Below, in pieces: positions 5,400 through 13,193 of a stretch of 26,681 nt of DNA. Positions within the stretch are counted from its first letter, which is position 1. Each line of letters starts with the position of its first letter. The notes under the pieces are model-generated. The model ran no database searches and was not told the origin of the DNA. It worked only from the letters and a program-made list of their open reading frames with translations. Position numbers and translations under genes: made by a program. Source of the stretch: Bacteroidales bacterium. GTDB taxonomy: Bacteria > Bacteroidota > Bacteroidia > Bacteroidales > VadinHA17. The stretch covers positions 1-26,681 of the forward strand of contig JADKBK010000026.1 in assembly GCA_016715075.1 (NCBI GenBank), in the 5' to 3' direction.

Positions 5400-6605
5400 A
5401 TGCTTTCAGATAAACAGCTTTTCCTCCAATTTCTTGGACAAACTTCGCCTGCCCCATTGATGATCGAAATCAATAGTGCAAAAGGGGTCTTCCTTTTTGG
5501 TCCTGACGGCAAAAAATATATCGATCTTATTTCCGGTGTATCAGTAAGTAATGTCGGCCATAACCATCCAAAAGTCGTAGGGGCAATTAAGGACCAGGTA
5601 GATTCATATACCCACCTGATGGTCTATGGTGAACTTGTTCTCAGTCCGCAGGTAAGATATGCCAGCCATCTGGCTGAAATACTTCCCCCGGCCCTGAATA
5701 CCTGTTATTTTGTAAATTCCGGAAGCGAAGCTGTTGAAGGTGCACTGAAGCTTGCAAAACGATTTACCGGCAGAAGCAGGATCATTTCCTTCAGAAATGC
5801 CTATCATGGAAGCACTCATGGAGCGCTGAGCATCCAGGGAAGCGAGACCTACAGAAATGCTTTCAGACCGCTGCTGCCCGATACATATCAGATTGACTTC
5901 AATGACTTTGAATCACTTGATCTTATTGATGAAAAAACTGCCTGCGTCATCGTCGAACCGATACAGGGTGAAGCCGGCATAATAGTACCTCATACGGGTT
6001 TCCTCGAAAGTTTGCGAAAAAAATGCAGTGATACCGGCACCCTGCTTATCTTCGATGAGATACAGACAGGCTTTGGACGTACCGGGTATATGTTTGCAGC
6101 CGACAGGTATAATGTCGCGCCCGATATAATTCTCCTCGCAAAAGCTCTGGGGGGTGGCATGCCACTGGGCGCTTTCATCTCTTCAGGTGAGATAATGTCA
6201 GCGCTGTCTTCAGATCCTCCCTTAGGCCATATTACAACATTTGGAGGACATCCGGTCTGCTGCGCCGCAGGCGATGCTGCCTTGAGCGTAATTATTGAGG
6301 AAAACCTCGCCGGGTCGTGCAATGCTAAATCGGCACTGTTCAGGCAAAAACTCAAACACCAGCTAATAACCGAGGTAAGGGGAGAGGGTCTTATGCTCGC
6401 TGTTCAGCTAACAGGTCATAAGTATGTTGAATACGTTGTCGCCAATGCTCACAGATATGGCTTAATAATGGATTTTTTCCTTTTCTGCAACAGCGCTGTC
6501 AGACTGGCTCCGCCGCTGACAATTTCGGAAGAAGAGATCTCAATGGCCTGTACTCAGATGCTTGATCTGCTGGATGATGCATCAAAAAATGCAATTAAGG
6601 CATGA
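5400..6605 (+). CDS. Class III PLP-dependent aminotransferase
   Basis: The 401-residue enzyme belongs to the acetylornithine/ornithine/4-aminobutyrate aminotransferase group (fold type I). It has the substrate-side GVSVSNVGHNHPKV, the phosphate-binding NSGSEAVEGALKLAK, YHGSTHGALS, VEPIQGEAGI, the cofactor aspartate in LLIFDEIQTGFGRTG (D219), the PLP lysine in LLAKALGGGMPLGA (K248), and the TTFGGHPV motif. Length is normal. It may act on ornithine-type or omega-amino donors, but substrate cannot be assigned; no arginine-biosynthesis genes are nearby, which argues against simple argD. The stop overlaps the next start as ATGA (6602-6605), so the next gene is probably translationally coupled. Confidence 0.9.
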   Translation: MLSDKQLFLQFLGQTSPAPLMIEINSAKGVFLFGPDGKKYIDLISGVSVSNVGHNHPKVVGAIKDQVDSYTHLMVYGELVLSPQVRYASHLAEILPPALNTCYFVNSGSEAVEGALKLAKRFTGRSRIISFRNAYHGSTHGALSIQGSETYRNAFRPLLPDTYQIDFNDFESLDLIDEKTACVIVEPIQGEAGIIVPHTGFLESLRKKCSDTGTLLIFDEIQTGFGRTGYMFAADRYNVAPDIILLAKALGGGMPLGAFISSGEIMSALSSDPPLGHITTFGGHPVCCAAGDAALSVIIEENLAGSCNAKSALFRQKLKHQLITEVRGEGLMLAVQLTGHKYVEYVVANAHRYGLIMDFFLFCNSAVRLAPPLTISEEEISMACTQMLDLLDDASKNAIKA

Positions 6606-7168
6606 AAAGGATTATTATCAGCCTCCTGCTTGTTGTATCTGTTTCAACCGGATTAGTCAAAAGTCAGGTATCAGCAGATACAATACCCATAAGGCTTGAA
6701 AAGCTTTACGGAAGGCTGCGGTCCGTTTCGGAAGACAGTGTGCGCCTGAGAATAAATGATTCAATAAAAGTAATAATTGAAGATTATGTAACCTCCGGAG
6801 AGGTCTTTAACAACACTTTCAGGAATGTCAGGTATCTTGGACAGATTGCCTCGTCCGATTCACTTATTAAAATCATTACCTGGAATCTTGTACTTTCAAA
6901 CAACCAGGGCAGATATTTCTGTTATTTTATCAGGAAATCACCTGATGGAAATGATAACAGGATCTATCGTTTAACCCGGAACTATGACGATGTGCCAATA
7001 TCCGCCGACACGGTCTATACACAGACAGACTGGTTTGGTGCGCTGTACTATGATATTCGCCCGTACTTTACGGAAAAACGGCAGTGCTGGGTTTTGCTGG
7101 GCATCAACTACAACAATCCGCATATGACCAGGAAGATAATTGATGTGCTGAGCTTCACCGCAGGATAA
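6602..7168 (+). CDS. Exported protein of unknown function, N-terminal part (frameshifted)
   Basis: The first 20 or so residues (MKRIIISLLLVVSVSTG) form a signal peptide, so the product is exported, probably to the periplasm. The rest reads as a beta-rich domain with motifs such as YLGQIASSDSLIKIITWNL, FCYFIRK, YDDVPISADTVY and WFGALYYDI, ending WVLLGINYNNPHMTRKIIDV. No named family was recognised, although the pattern looks like a conserved Bacteroidota hypothetical. The frame ends at 7166-7168, but a second open frame continues without a gap (7164-7430), so this is one gene broken by a one-base frameshift at about 7160-7166. It overlaps the aminotransferase by 4 bp. Confidence 0.75.
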   Translation: MKRIIISLLLVVSVSTGLVKSQVSADTIPIRLEKLYGRLRSVSEDSVRLRINDSIKVIIEDYVTSGEVFNNTFRNVRYLGQIASSDSLIKIITWNLVLSNNQGRYFCYFIRKSPDGNDNRIYRLTRNYDDVPISADTVYTQTDWFGALYYDIRPYFTEKRQCWVLLGINYNNPHMTRKIIDVLSFTAG

Positions 7169-7430
7169 AATAATTTTCGGAAGGAAATGGTTTGATTCCG
7201 GCAGTTCAATAAATTACAGACATGTTCTCGAATATTCCTCCTCTGCCGTTATCTCATTAAAATTCAGGCCTGATAACTCCATTATATTTGATCATCTCGT
7301 GCCATTGCCTCCCTCATACGGTGATGAGCGTATATATAATGGTCCGGATTATTCATATGATGCCTTCATTTTCAGGAACGGAGTATGGAGTCTTTCGATA
7401 AATGTTGATGCCAGGAACAGCAAAAAGTGA
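7164..7430 (+). CDS. C-terminal part of the same exported protein
   Basis: Shifting by one base (one G too many near 7163-7164) gives DKIIFGRKWFDSGSSINYRH, then VLEYSSSAVISLKFRP, HLVPLPPSYGDERIYNG, PDYSYDAFIFRNGVWSLSIN and VDARNSKK, ending at the TGA at 7428-7430. The text is fully protein-like for 88 residues and has no start codon of its own. With the first part it gives one protein of about 275 residues. No function can be assigned. It was judged coding from frame continuity, composition and the absence of stops. Confidence 0.7.
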   Translation, partial: DKIIFGRKWFDSGSSINYRHVLEYSSSAVISLKFRPDNSIIFDHLVPLPPSYGDERIYNGPDYSYDAFIFRNGVWSLSINVDARNSKK

Positions 7431-7594
7431 ATTATTAAATTCCCCGCCCGGGTACAGACTCTCCTTACAAATGAATTTATCAATTATGGCCGGAAGTCCT
7501 CAGACAAAATGTGACTATTTGTCAGTTATTCACTAACGGCACATCTTTTGAAAGTGGAGGTCAGATCATTAATGTTTAACAAAAACTTATTTAT

Positions 7595-8488
7595 ATGCAA
7601 ACCGGAAAGATTGGAGTAACAACTGAGAACATTTTCCCGATAATTAAAAAATTCCTGTATTCTGATCATGAGATTTTTCTGCGTGAGCTTATATCAAATG
7701 CTGTTGATGCCACCCAGAAGCTTAAAGCCATGGCTTCGGCCGGAGATTTTAAAGGAGTTATAGATGAATCACCGATAAGGGTGACTGTCGATAAAAAGAA
7801 GAAGACAATAACTGTCTCCGATAATGGTATCGGCATGACAAAGGAAGAGGTGGACAAGTATCTTAACCAGATCGCTTTTTCAAGTGCAAATGATTTTCTT
7901 GATAAATACAAAGATCAGATCAACTCAATAATCGGCCATTTCGGTCTTGGATTTTATTCTTCATTCATGGTCTCCGATAAGGTTGAAGTTATTTCAAAAT
8001 CATATATCGATGGATCCCCTGCAGTGAAGTGGAGCTGCGACGGAAGTCCGGAATTCTCAATTGATGAGGTTGAAAAGGAGACAAGGGGAACTGACGTAAT
8101 ATTATATATTGACAAGGAATCAAAAGAGTTTCTTGAAGAAAGCAAGATTGAACAGCTTCTTATAAAGTATTGCAAATTCTTGCCTGTTGAGATAGCATTC
8201 GGAAAAGAGACTGAATGGAAGGATGGCAAAAGTGTTGAAACAGGAAAGGATAAAATAATCAATAACACAAAACCTGCCTGGACAATTAAGCCGTCAGAGC
8301 TGAAGGATGAGGATTACCTTAAATTCTACAGGGAGCTATATCCGTCGGGTGATGAACCGATGTTTCATATTCACCTTAATGTTGACTACCCCTTCAAGCT
8401 GACCGGTATTCTTTACTTCCCTAAAATAAAGAGTAATATTGAGATCCAGAAAAACAAGATCAGCTCTATTGCAATCAGGTTTTTGTGA
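7595..8488 (+). CDS. htpG: Chaperone HtpG (Hsp90), N-terminal part (frameshifted)
   Basis: This is the GHKL ATPase domain and the start of the middle domain of bacterial Hsp90, an ATP-dependent cytoplasmic chaperone. It opens MQTGKIGVTTENIFPIIKKF and has the ATP-binding motifs ELISNAVDATQKL (the Mg-ATP asparagine), SDNGIGMTKEEVDKYL and IGHFGLGFYSSFMVSDKV. The true reading runs to NIEIQKNKI; after that SSIAIRFL is out-of-frame and ends in TGA. Adding one C at 8461 restores QLYCNQVFVTDSVEG, the normal family sequence, joined to the next fragment. The sum of the two parts, about 680 residues, is normal for Bacteroidota HtpG. A sequencing error is likely, since the rest is undamaged. Confidence 0.92.
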   Translation: MQTGKIGVTTENIFPIIKKFLYSDHEIFLRELISNAVDATQKLKAMASAGDFKGVIDESPIRVTVDKKKKTITVSDNGIGMTKEEVDKYLNQIAFSSANDFLDKYKDQINSIIGHFGLGFYSSFMVSDKVEVISKSYIDGSPAVKWSCDGSPEFSIDEVEKETRGTDVILYIDKESKEFLEESKIEQLLIKYCKFLPVEIAFGKETEWKDGKSVETGKDKIINNTKPAWTIKPSELKDEDYLKFYRELYPSGDEPMFHIHLNVDYPFKLTGILYFPKIKSNIEIQKNKISSIAIRFL

Positions 8489-9639
8489 CCGATTCCGTTG
8501 AAGGAATTGTGCCTGAATTTCTTACGCTTTTACACGGCGTCCTCGACTCACCTGATATTCCTCTTAACGTATCGCGAAGCTACCTGCAGAGCGATTCAAA
8601 TGTTAAGAAGATCTCGAGCCATATCACCAAGAAAGTTGCCGACAGGCTCAGCGATATCTTCAAAAATAACCGTGAAGAGTTTGAGAAGAAGTGGGATAAC
8701 CTGAAGCTGTTCATAGAGTACGGAATGATGACCGAAGAGAAATTTTATGAAAAGGCATCCAAATTTGCACTTTTGAAGAATACTGATGATAAGTACTTCA
8801 CATTTGAAGAGTATGAAAAGATCATAAAGGAGAATCAGACAGATAAAAATAAGACGCTTATATATCTCTATTCAACAAACAAAACCGATCAGTATACCTA
8901 TATAGATAAGGCAAAAAACAAAGGATACGATGTTTTGCTGCTGGATGGTCAGCTTGACGTTCATCTGATCAATCAGCTGGAGTCAAAGCTAAAGGATACA
9001 AGATTTGTAAGGGTTGACTCAGACGTTGTTGACAAGCTTATCCAGAAAGATGAAACACGCGAATCGAAGCTGTCACCCGAGCAGCAGGAGGATCTTAAAA
9101 GCGTCTTCAATGTAAGGGTAAAAGCAAAGGAAGTCTATAATGTAGTATTTGAGACACTTGATGAAAAAGAGGCTCCGGTAATTATTACCCAGTCAGAATT
9201 TATGCGGAGGATGAAAGAGATGTCTGCAATGGGAGGGGGGATGAATTTTTACGGAGAGCTGCCTGACAGTTTTAATCTTGTGGTTAATCCTAACCATCCG
9301 CTGGTGATAAAGGTCTCTGAAGATCTTCAGAAAGAATCGGGAGACAAGCTGAAGGAAAACAGTCTTGAAGCCACCAGGATTAAGGAAGAGATCGACTTTA
9401 TGGAGAAGGAACATAAGAAAAAGAAAGCGGATGAAATAAGTCAGCTTGAAAAAGATGATCTCGAGAAACTGCACAAGGAGCTTTCAGATGTTGAGAATGC
9501 GAGAAAAACTACCCTGGAGGCATATGGTTCATCCAATAATATAGTAAGGCAGGTTATTGACCTTGCGTTACTTGCAAACAATATGCTTCGCGGTGAGGAG
9601 CTGAGCAGGTTTGTTCAGAGAAGCGTGGAGCTGCTTTAG
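8485..9639 (+). CDS. htpG: Chaperone HtpG, middle and C-terminal part (frameshifted)
   Basis: The frame is open from 8461 and the nearest start is GTG at 8485. It holds the middle domain, starting FVTDSVEGIVPEFLTLLHGV and including LNVSRSYLQSDSNVKKIS with the conserved arginine of the client/ATPase-activating loop, then LFIEYGMMTEEKFYEKA. The C-terminal dimerisation domain includes LPDSFNLVVNPNHPLV, a lysine- and glutamate-rich stretch near 9370-9480, and a final NNMLRGEELSRFVQRSVELL. It overlaps the first fragment and differs only by the one-base frameshift described there. A repeat element follows within a few bases of the stop codon. Confidence 0.92.
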   Translation: MTDSVEGIVPEFLTLLHGVLDSPDIPLNVSRSYLQSDSNVKKISSHITKKVADRLSDIFKNNREEFEKKWDNLKLFIEYGMMTEEKFYEKASKFALLKNTDDKYFTFEEYEKIIKENQTDKNKTLIYLYSTNKTDQYTYIDKAKNKGYDVLLLDGQLDVHLINQLESKLKDTRFVRVDSDVVDKLIQKDETRESKLSPEQQEDLKSVFNVRVKAKEVYNVVFETLDEKEAPVIITQSEFMRRMKEMSAMGGGMNFYGELPDSFNLVVNPNHPLVIKVSEDLQKESGDKLKENSLEATRIKEEIDFMEKEHKKKKADEISQLEKDDLEKLHKELSDVENARKTTLEAYGSSNNIVRQVIDLALLANNMLRGEELSRFVQRSVELL

Positions 9640-9642
9640 GAA

Positions 9643-9747
9643 CTCTTGGTTCTGGGTACTGGGTTCTTGGTTCTTGGTTCTTGGTCCTTGGTTCTGGTCT
9701 CATCCGGCACCCGCACCCAGACCCAGTACCCAGCACCCAGCACCCAG
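9643..9747. repeat. Low-complexity inverted repeat element (GGTTCTTGG / CACCCAG)
   Basis: Tandem copies of GGTTCTTG on the left are followed by CACCCAGCACCCAG on the right. CTGGGTACTGGGT (9652-9664) and ACCCAGTACCCAG (9721-9733) are perfect 13-bp reverse complements with a 56-nt loop. The element fills most of the convergent gap between htpG and the next minus-strand gene, so it could act as a shared terminator-like hairpin. Overlapping open frames here are chance products of the repeat. Confidence 0.65.
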
Positions 9748-9762
9748 AAATCAGCTGACACC

Positions 9763-10284
9763 TCAGATCATCCGGCCCACCTCTGCCTTGATAAAATCTA
9801 TTGCAACATGGGTGGGCTCTTTTTCAAGTTCCATGATTTTTTCAAGCAGTTGCCTGCTTAAGGCAATGCCGGTAGAATCGGGAGTCATCTTTTCGGCTGC
9901 ACTATTGATTATTTTTATCATGTTTGATCTTGCATTGCTTGCCACTTCCCAGGCCTGCTGACTCATATAGATCTGCTGTGACAGGTTGTGTTCGAATTCA
10001 CTCCTGATAGTGCTCAGCATCACCGAGTGAAGCTGGGAAGCCGTCATATCTGCTGTACTTACCCGCAGAAGCAGAGATTCAAGTGAGATCCTTTCAAGAA
10101 ACATGACAATTCTTTCATATGCCTGCAGCTTAATGGGAGTAACTGTCCTGCTGTTCTGTAATATCAGTTCCTGCCTGCGTTTATCCTGATCATTCCTTAA
10201 CATGCTTCTGATCAAAAAATATGCGGTAAGAAATACAATAAGAGCCGGAATGGTGATCTTTAGAATATCTGCTAATGCTTCCAT
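9763..10284 (-). CDS. Membrane-anchored protein of unknown function
   Basis: The 173-residue protein has one N-terminal membrane helix (about residues 8-28, KITIPALIVFLTAYFLI) and then a long alpha-helical, probably coiled-coil body. It contains VTPIKLQAYERIVMFLERIS, IRSEFEHNLSQQIYMS and QQAWEVASNARSNMIKIINS. The pattern matches a small helical protein widely kept in Bacteroidota (I believe a DUF7935-like family, from memory), with no known activity. The start ATG at 10282-10284 is the only one giving the membrane helix. The gene runs toward htpG and is separated from it by the repeat at 9643-9747. No partner genes suggest a function. Confidence 0.75.
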   Translation of the reverse strand: MEALADILKITIPALIVFLTAYFLIRSMLRNDQDKRRQELILQNSRTVTPIKLQAYERIVMFLERISLESLLLRVSTADMTASQLHSVMLSTIRSEFEHNLSQQIYMSQQAWEVASNARSNMIKIINSAAEKMTPDSTGIALSRQLLEKIMELEKEPTHVAIDFIKAEVGRMI

Positions 10285-10395
10285 GTTTTTCGTAGTTATG
10301 TTAATTCAAAAATACGATTTTTTGTTCAACAGGAAGACCCCCTTTAATAATTATTGGGTATTGCCTCAAAAGAGCATTGTCTGCTTTGTGAATAA

Positions 10396-10448
10396 CCTTT
10401 GGGCCTTCGTGTATAATATTAATCATTTAAACACGAAGGACACAAAGG
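10396..10448. repeat. Imperfect inverted repeat (CCTTCGTGT / ACACGAAGG)
   Basis: CCTTTGGGCCTTCGTGT (10396-10412) faces ACACGAAGGACACAAAGG (10431-10448). The inner 9 bp pair perfectly and the outer part is imperfect. Further CACAAAGG-like words continue to about 10477. It lies in the divergent gap between the unknown membrane gene and the aminotransferase. From memory such CACGAAGGACACAAAGG words are common between genes in environmental bacterial genomes. Confidence 0.55.
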
Positions 10449-10508
10449 AAAGGAAAGCATAAAGGATATCACAAAGGAATTTCAATGGACAACCTGATTT
10501 ATATGACT

Positions 10509-10538
10509 TTTGTTTCTCAATATAACTTAATACATTTG
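10509..10538 (+). promoter_or_regulatory. Bacteroidota-type promoter of the class I aminotransferase
   Basis: TTTG (10509-10512), an 18-nt spacer, then TACATTTG (10531-10538) match the -33/-7 consensus. The -7 box is 43 bp before the start codon at 10582, the same distance as for the HU gene. Confidence 0.65.
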
Positions 10539-10581
10539 TTTCATTCTTTTACCTTGTAATTGATCACAATATTATTGATAT

Positions 10582-11775
10582 ATGGAATATTTATCAGACA
10601 GAGTCAAATCCTTATCGGTCTCACAGACAATTGCTATGTCTCAGAAGAGCAGGGAGCTTAAAGCAAAAGGAATAGATATTATCAGCCTCAGCCTCGGAGA
10701 GCCTGATTTCAATACTCCTGATTATATTAAGGAAGCTGCAAAGAAGGCAATTGATGACAACTACTCCAAATATCCTCCGGTACCGGGTTACCAGGATCTC
10801 AGAGAAGCTATATCGGAAAAGTTCAGGAAAGATAACGGACTTGAGTATTCGGCTGAACAGATCATCGTTTCGGCAGGTGGCAAGCATGCACTGATAAATG
10901 TGATCCTGTCAATTGTTAATCCCGGGGATGAAGTTATAATACTTGCCCCCTATTGGGTGAGCTATTATGACCAGGTAATAATTGCAGGCGGAAAGCCTGT
11001 TATCATCGAGGCAAAGCTTGAAAGCGATTTCAAGGTGAGTCCGGAGCAGGTAGAGGCAGCCATTACCCCGAAGACAAGGCTTATTCTCTTCAACTCCCCT
11101 TCAAATCCTACAGGAATGGTATATACCAGGAGTGAGATGGAAAAGATTGCCAGGGTTATTGAAAAGCATGAGGGTGTATTCGTTATGTCGGATGAGATCT
11201 ATGAACATATCATATTTGACGGTGAACATGTAAGCATGGGCTCCTTTGATTTTATTAAAGACAGAGTGATCACTGTGAACGGTGTCTCGAAGGGATATGC
11301 CATGACCGGTTGGAGGATAGGTTATATCGGAGCTCCTCTCTGGATCGCAAAAGCATGCAATAAGCTGCAGGGCCAGTTTACCTCAGGAGTATGTTCGATA
11401 GCACAGCGTGCTGCACTGGCTGCTCTTAAGGGTGACGGTGAATCACAAAGGATCATGAAACAGGCATTTCTTCGCAGGAGGGATCTTATTTGTAATCTGC
11501 TCAAAGATGTCGAAGGACTTAAGGTAACAATCCCGCAGGGAGCATTTTATGTAATGCCTGATATAAGCTATTATCTCGGAAAGTCCGATGGGGAGACAAA
11601 AATATCAAATTCAGATGACCTTGCTTTATATCTTCTCGATAAAGCGCAGGTTGCCACCGTTGGCGGAGACGCTTTCGGAGCGCCTGATTGTCTGCGGATA
11701 TCTTATGCTACCTCGGATGATCTCCTGATTGAGGCTGTGAAGAGGATAAAGACGGCGTTAAAGAGATTGAAATAG
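10582..11775 (+). CDS. Class I/II aminotransferase, aspartate-aminotransferase type
   Basis: The 397-residue PLP enzyme has the sequence of the subgroup 1-beta aspartate/prephenate aminotransferases. Visible residues are LGEPDFNTP (30s-40s), SAGGKHAL, the PLP-contact asparagine in FNSPSNPTG (N175), MSDEIYEHI (D204, Y207), the Schiff-base lysine in GVSKGYAMTGWRIGY (K237), R245, and a C-terminal arginine in DCLRISYATS. It likely moves the amino group of aspartate (or an aromatic amino acid) to 2-oxoglutarate in the cytoplasm. A good promoter at 10509-10538 and no close neighbours on the same strand suggest it is transcribed alone. Substrate choice between aspartate and prephenate cannot be settled by eye. 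Confidence 0.92.
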   Translation: MEYLSDRVKSLSVSQTIAMSQKSRELKAKGIDIISLSLGEPDFNTPDYIKEAAKKAIDDNYSKYPPVPGYQDLREAISEKFRKDNGLEYSAEQIIVSAGGKHALINVILSIVNPGDEVIILAPYWVSYYDQVIIAGGKPVIIEAKLESDFKVSPEQVEAAITPKTRLILFNSPSNPTGMVYTRSEMEKIARVIEKHEGVFVMSDEIYEHIIFDGEHVSMGSFDFIKDRVITVNGVSKGYAMTGWRIGYIGAPLWIAKACNKLQGQFTSGVCSIAQRAALAALKGDGESQRIMKQAFLRRRDLICNLLKDVEGLKVTIPQGAFYVMPDISYYLGKSDGETKISNSDDLALYLLDKAQVATVGGDAFGAPDCLRISYATSDDLLIEAVKRIKTALKRLK

Positions 11776-11820
11776 ACGGAGTAATTGTGGAGGTTGTTAA
11801 GACAGCCACCTGGCCTGCCA

Positions 11821-11879
11821 CCTCTGTGCACTCATGGTAAGTTCAGAGATTCACAGAGAATTCACAGAGGAACACAGAG
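11821..11879. repeat. CACAGAG-type low-complexity inverted repeat
   Basis: CCTCTGTG (11821-11828) faces CACAGAGG (11863-11870), and further CACAGAGA words occur at 11852-11859 and 11873-11880. It lies in the convergent gap between two genes, so it could act as a hairpin in either transcript. A related element is present at 17225-17340. Confidence 0.5.
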
Positions 11880-11904
11880 AATTTTTCGACAAGAACTGCA
11901 TTTA

Positions 11905-12455
11905 TTAATATTTATTATAAGACACAGTTTCTTCCATCGGTTTTCTCTTCTTCTCTCTTTTGCTTCCGGCAGTATATCCGATTGTTATTATCAGCTCTAC
12001 TCTCCTGGCGGCCGGAATACCAAGGATCTTCTTGACCTGTTTTTCATCAAACCAGCCGATCATGCATGAGCCAAGTCCTTCTGCCTCCGCCTGAAGACAA
12101 ATATTTTCCGACGCAATGCCAATATCAATCAGCGAGTAATCTCTCTTTTTGAGTGCGCTTCCGGCCCGTGTAAGAATATCAGCCTTTTCCCTTACCACGA
12201 TTATCTGAACCGGAGCCTGGACCACAAAGCTGTTCATTCCCAGTGCCTTTGATGATGCAGCAGCAGCGATTTCAGTTAACAGGCCGGGATCTGTGATGAC
12301 TATGAACTTCCATGGCTGGGCATTATTGGCAGATGGAGATACCCTTGCAGCTTCAATAATCCTCTCCAGCTTTTCCTTTCTACCGGTTTTGACTCATATT
12401 TCCTGTCACTCTGCCTGCTGGTGATGAGCTCCAGCATCTGTTTCCCGTCGGTCAT
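11905..12455 (-). CDS. Nitroreductase-family flavoprotein (frameshifted)
   Basis: Read with a one-base frameshift, this gives a protein of about 183 residues in the FMN-dependent nitroreductase fold. It opens MTDGKQMLELITSRQSDRKY, then after the break KLERIIEAARVSPSANNAQP, WKFIVITDPGLLTEIAAAAS, VQAPVQIIVVREKAD, RDYSLIDIGIASENICLQA, EGLGSCMIGWFDEKQV and RRVELIITIGYTAG. The frame is lost near 12371-12378, where GAAAGGAAAAG needs one extra G to read VEREKLER. Such proteins reduce nitro compounds, quinones or flavins with NAD(P)H. The start lies 2 bp past the rubrerythrin stop on the same strand, so the two are probably one operon for redox protection. Substrate is unknown. Confidence 0.82.
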
Positions 12456-12457
12456 TC

Positions 12458-13036
12458 TCAATAATTATTCGCAAGAACTTCGAAGTAGGCTTCGGGATGG
12501 AGGCATGCCGGGCAATTCTTAAGTGGTTTGGTTCCGAAGTGAATATATCCGCATTTTCTGCAATACCAGAAAACTTTTTCATCACGTTCAAATACTTTAT
12601 CCTGCATCACATTCTCAAGAAGTTTCCTGTACCTCTCTTCGTGTCCTTTTTCCGCTGCAGCAATAGCTTTGAAGGCAGTTGAAATATTCTTGAATCCTTC
12701 CTCCTCAGCGACCTTTGCAAAAGCGGGGTAGAGGTCGCTCCATTCTTCATGTTCACCTTCAGCTGCAGCAAAAAGATTTGCCTTGGTTGTGTCTATTGTT
12801 CCTGCAGGATATGAGGCAGTGATCTCTAACATACCACCTTCCAGGAACCTGAAAAATCTTTTGGCATGCTGCTGTTCCTGCAATGCAGTTTCGAGAAAGA
12901 TCCCGGAGATCTGCTCATAACCCTCTTCTTTTGCAACTTTGGCTGCAAACTCGTATCTGTTCTTTGCCTGCGACTCTCCGGCAAATGCCTTCAGCAGGTT
13001 CTTTTCTGTCTGTGTTCCTTTTAGACTCTTTTCCAT
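12458..13036 (-). CDS. Rubrerythrin
   Basis: The 192-residue protein has an N-terminal ferritin-like four-helix domain that holds a non-haem di-iron centre, and a C-terminal rubredoxin domain. Iron ligands are seen in AGESQAKNRYE (E21), ETALQEQQHAKR (E54, H57), AEGEHEEW and AAEKGHEERY (E129, H132). The rubredoxin-like iron site is CRKCGY (C159, C162) and CPACLH (C175, C178). It reduces hydrogen peroxide to water using electrons from NADH through rubredoxin partners and protects anaerobes from oxidative stress. The nitroreductase gene follows at 2 bp and may supply electrons or share stress control. It is divergent from lemA across a 157-bp gap. Confidence 0.95.
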   Translation of the reverse strand: MEKSLKGTQTEKNLLKAFAGESQAKNRYEFAAKVAKEEGYEQISGIFLETALQEQQHAKRFFRFLEGGMLEITASYPAGTIDTTKANLFAAAEGEHEEWSDLYPAFAKVAEEEGFKNISTAFKAIAAAEKGHEERYRKLLENVMQDKVFERDEKVFWYCRKCGYIHFGTKPLKNCPACLHPEAYFEVLANNY

Positions 13037-13193
13037 ATCTTATAGATTTTTAGAATAATAATATATCAGCTAGTTATGATTTCACAGGATAATAAACAAA
13101 CCATGTTAAGGATATAAATATACTAAAAATATATATCTTTCGTCCTGATTTGGTCATCAGGATAGTTTTCTTAACCTTATAAAACTTAAACAG

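Noticed and set aside
9611..9961. Plus-strand open frames over the repeat at 9643-9747
   Set aside because: They read through low-complexity repeat and then the antisense of the membrane protein gene.
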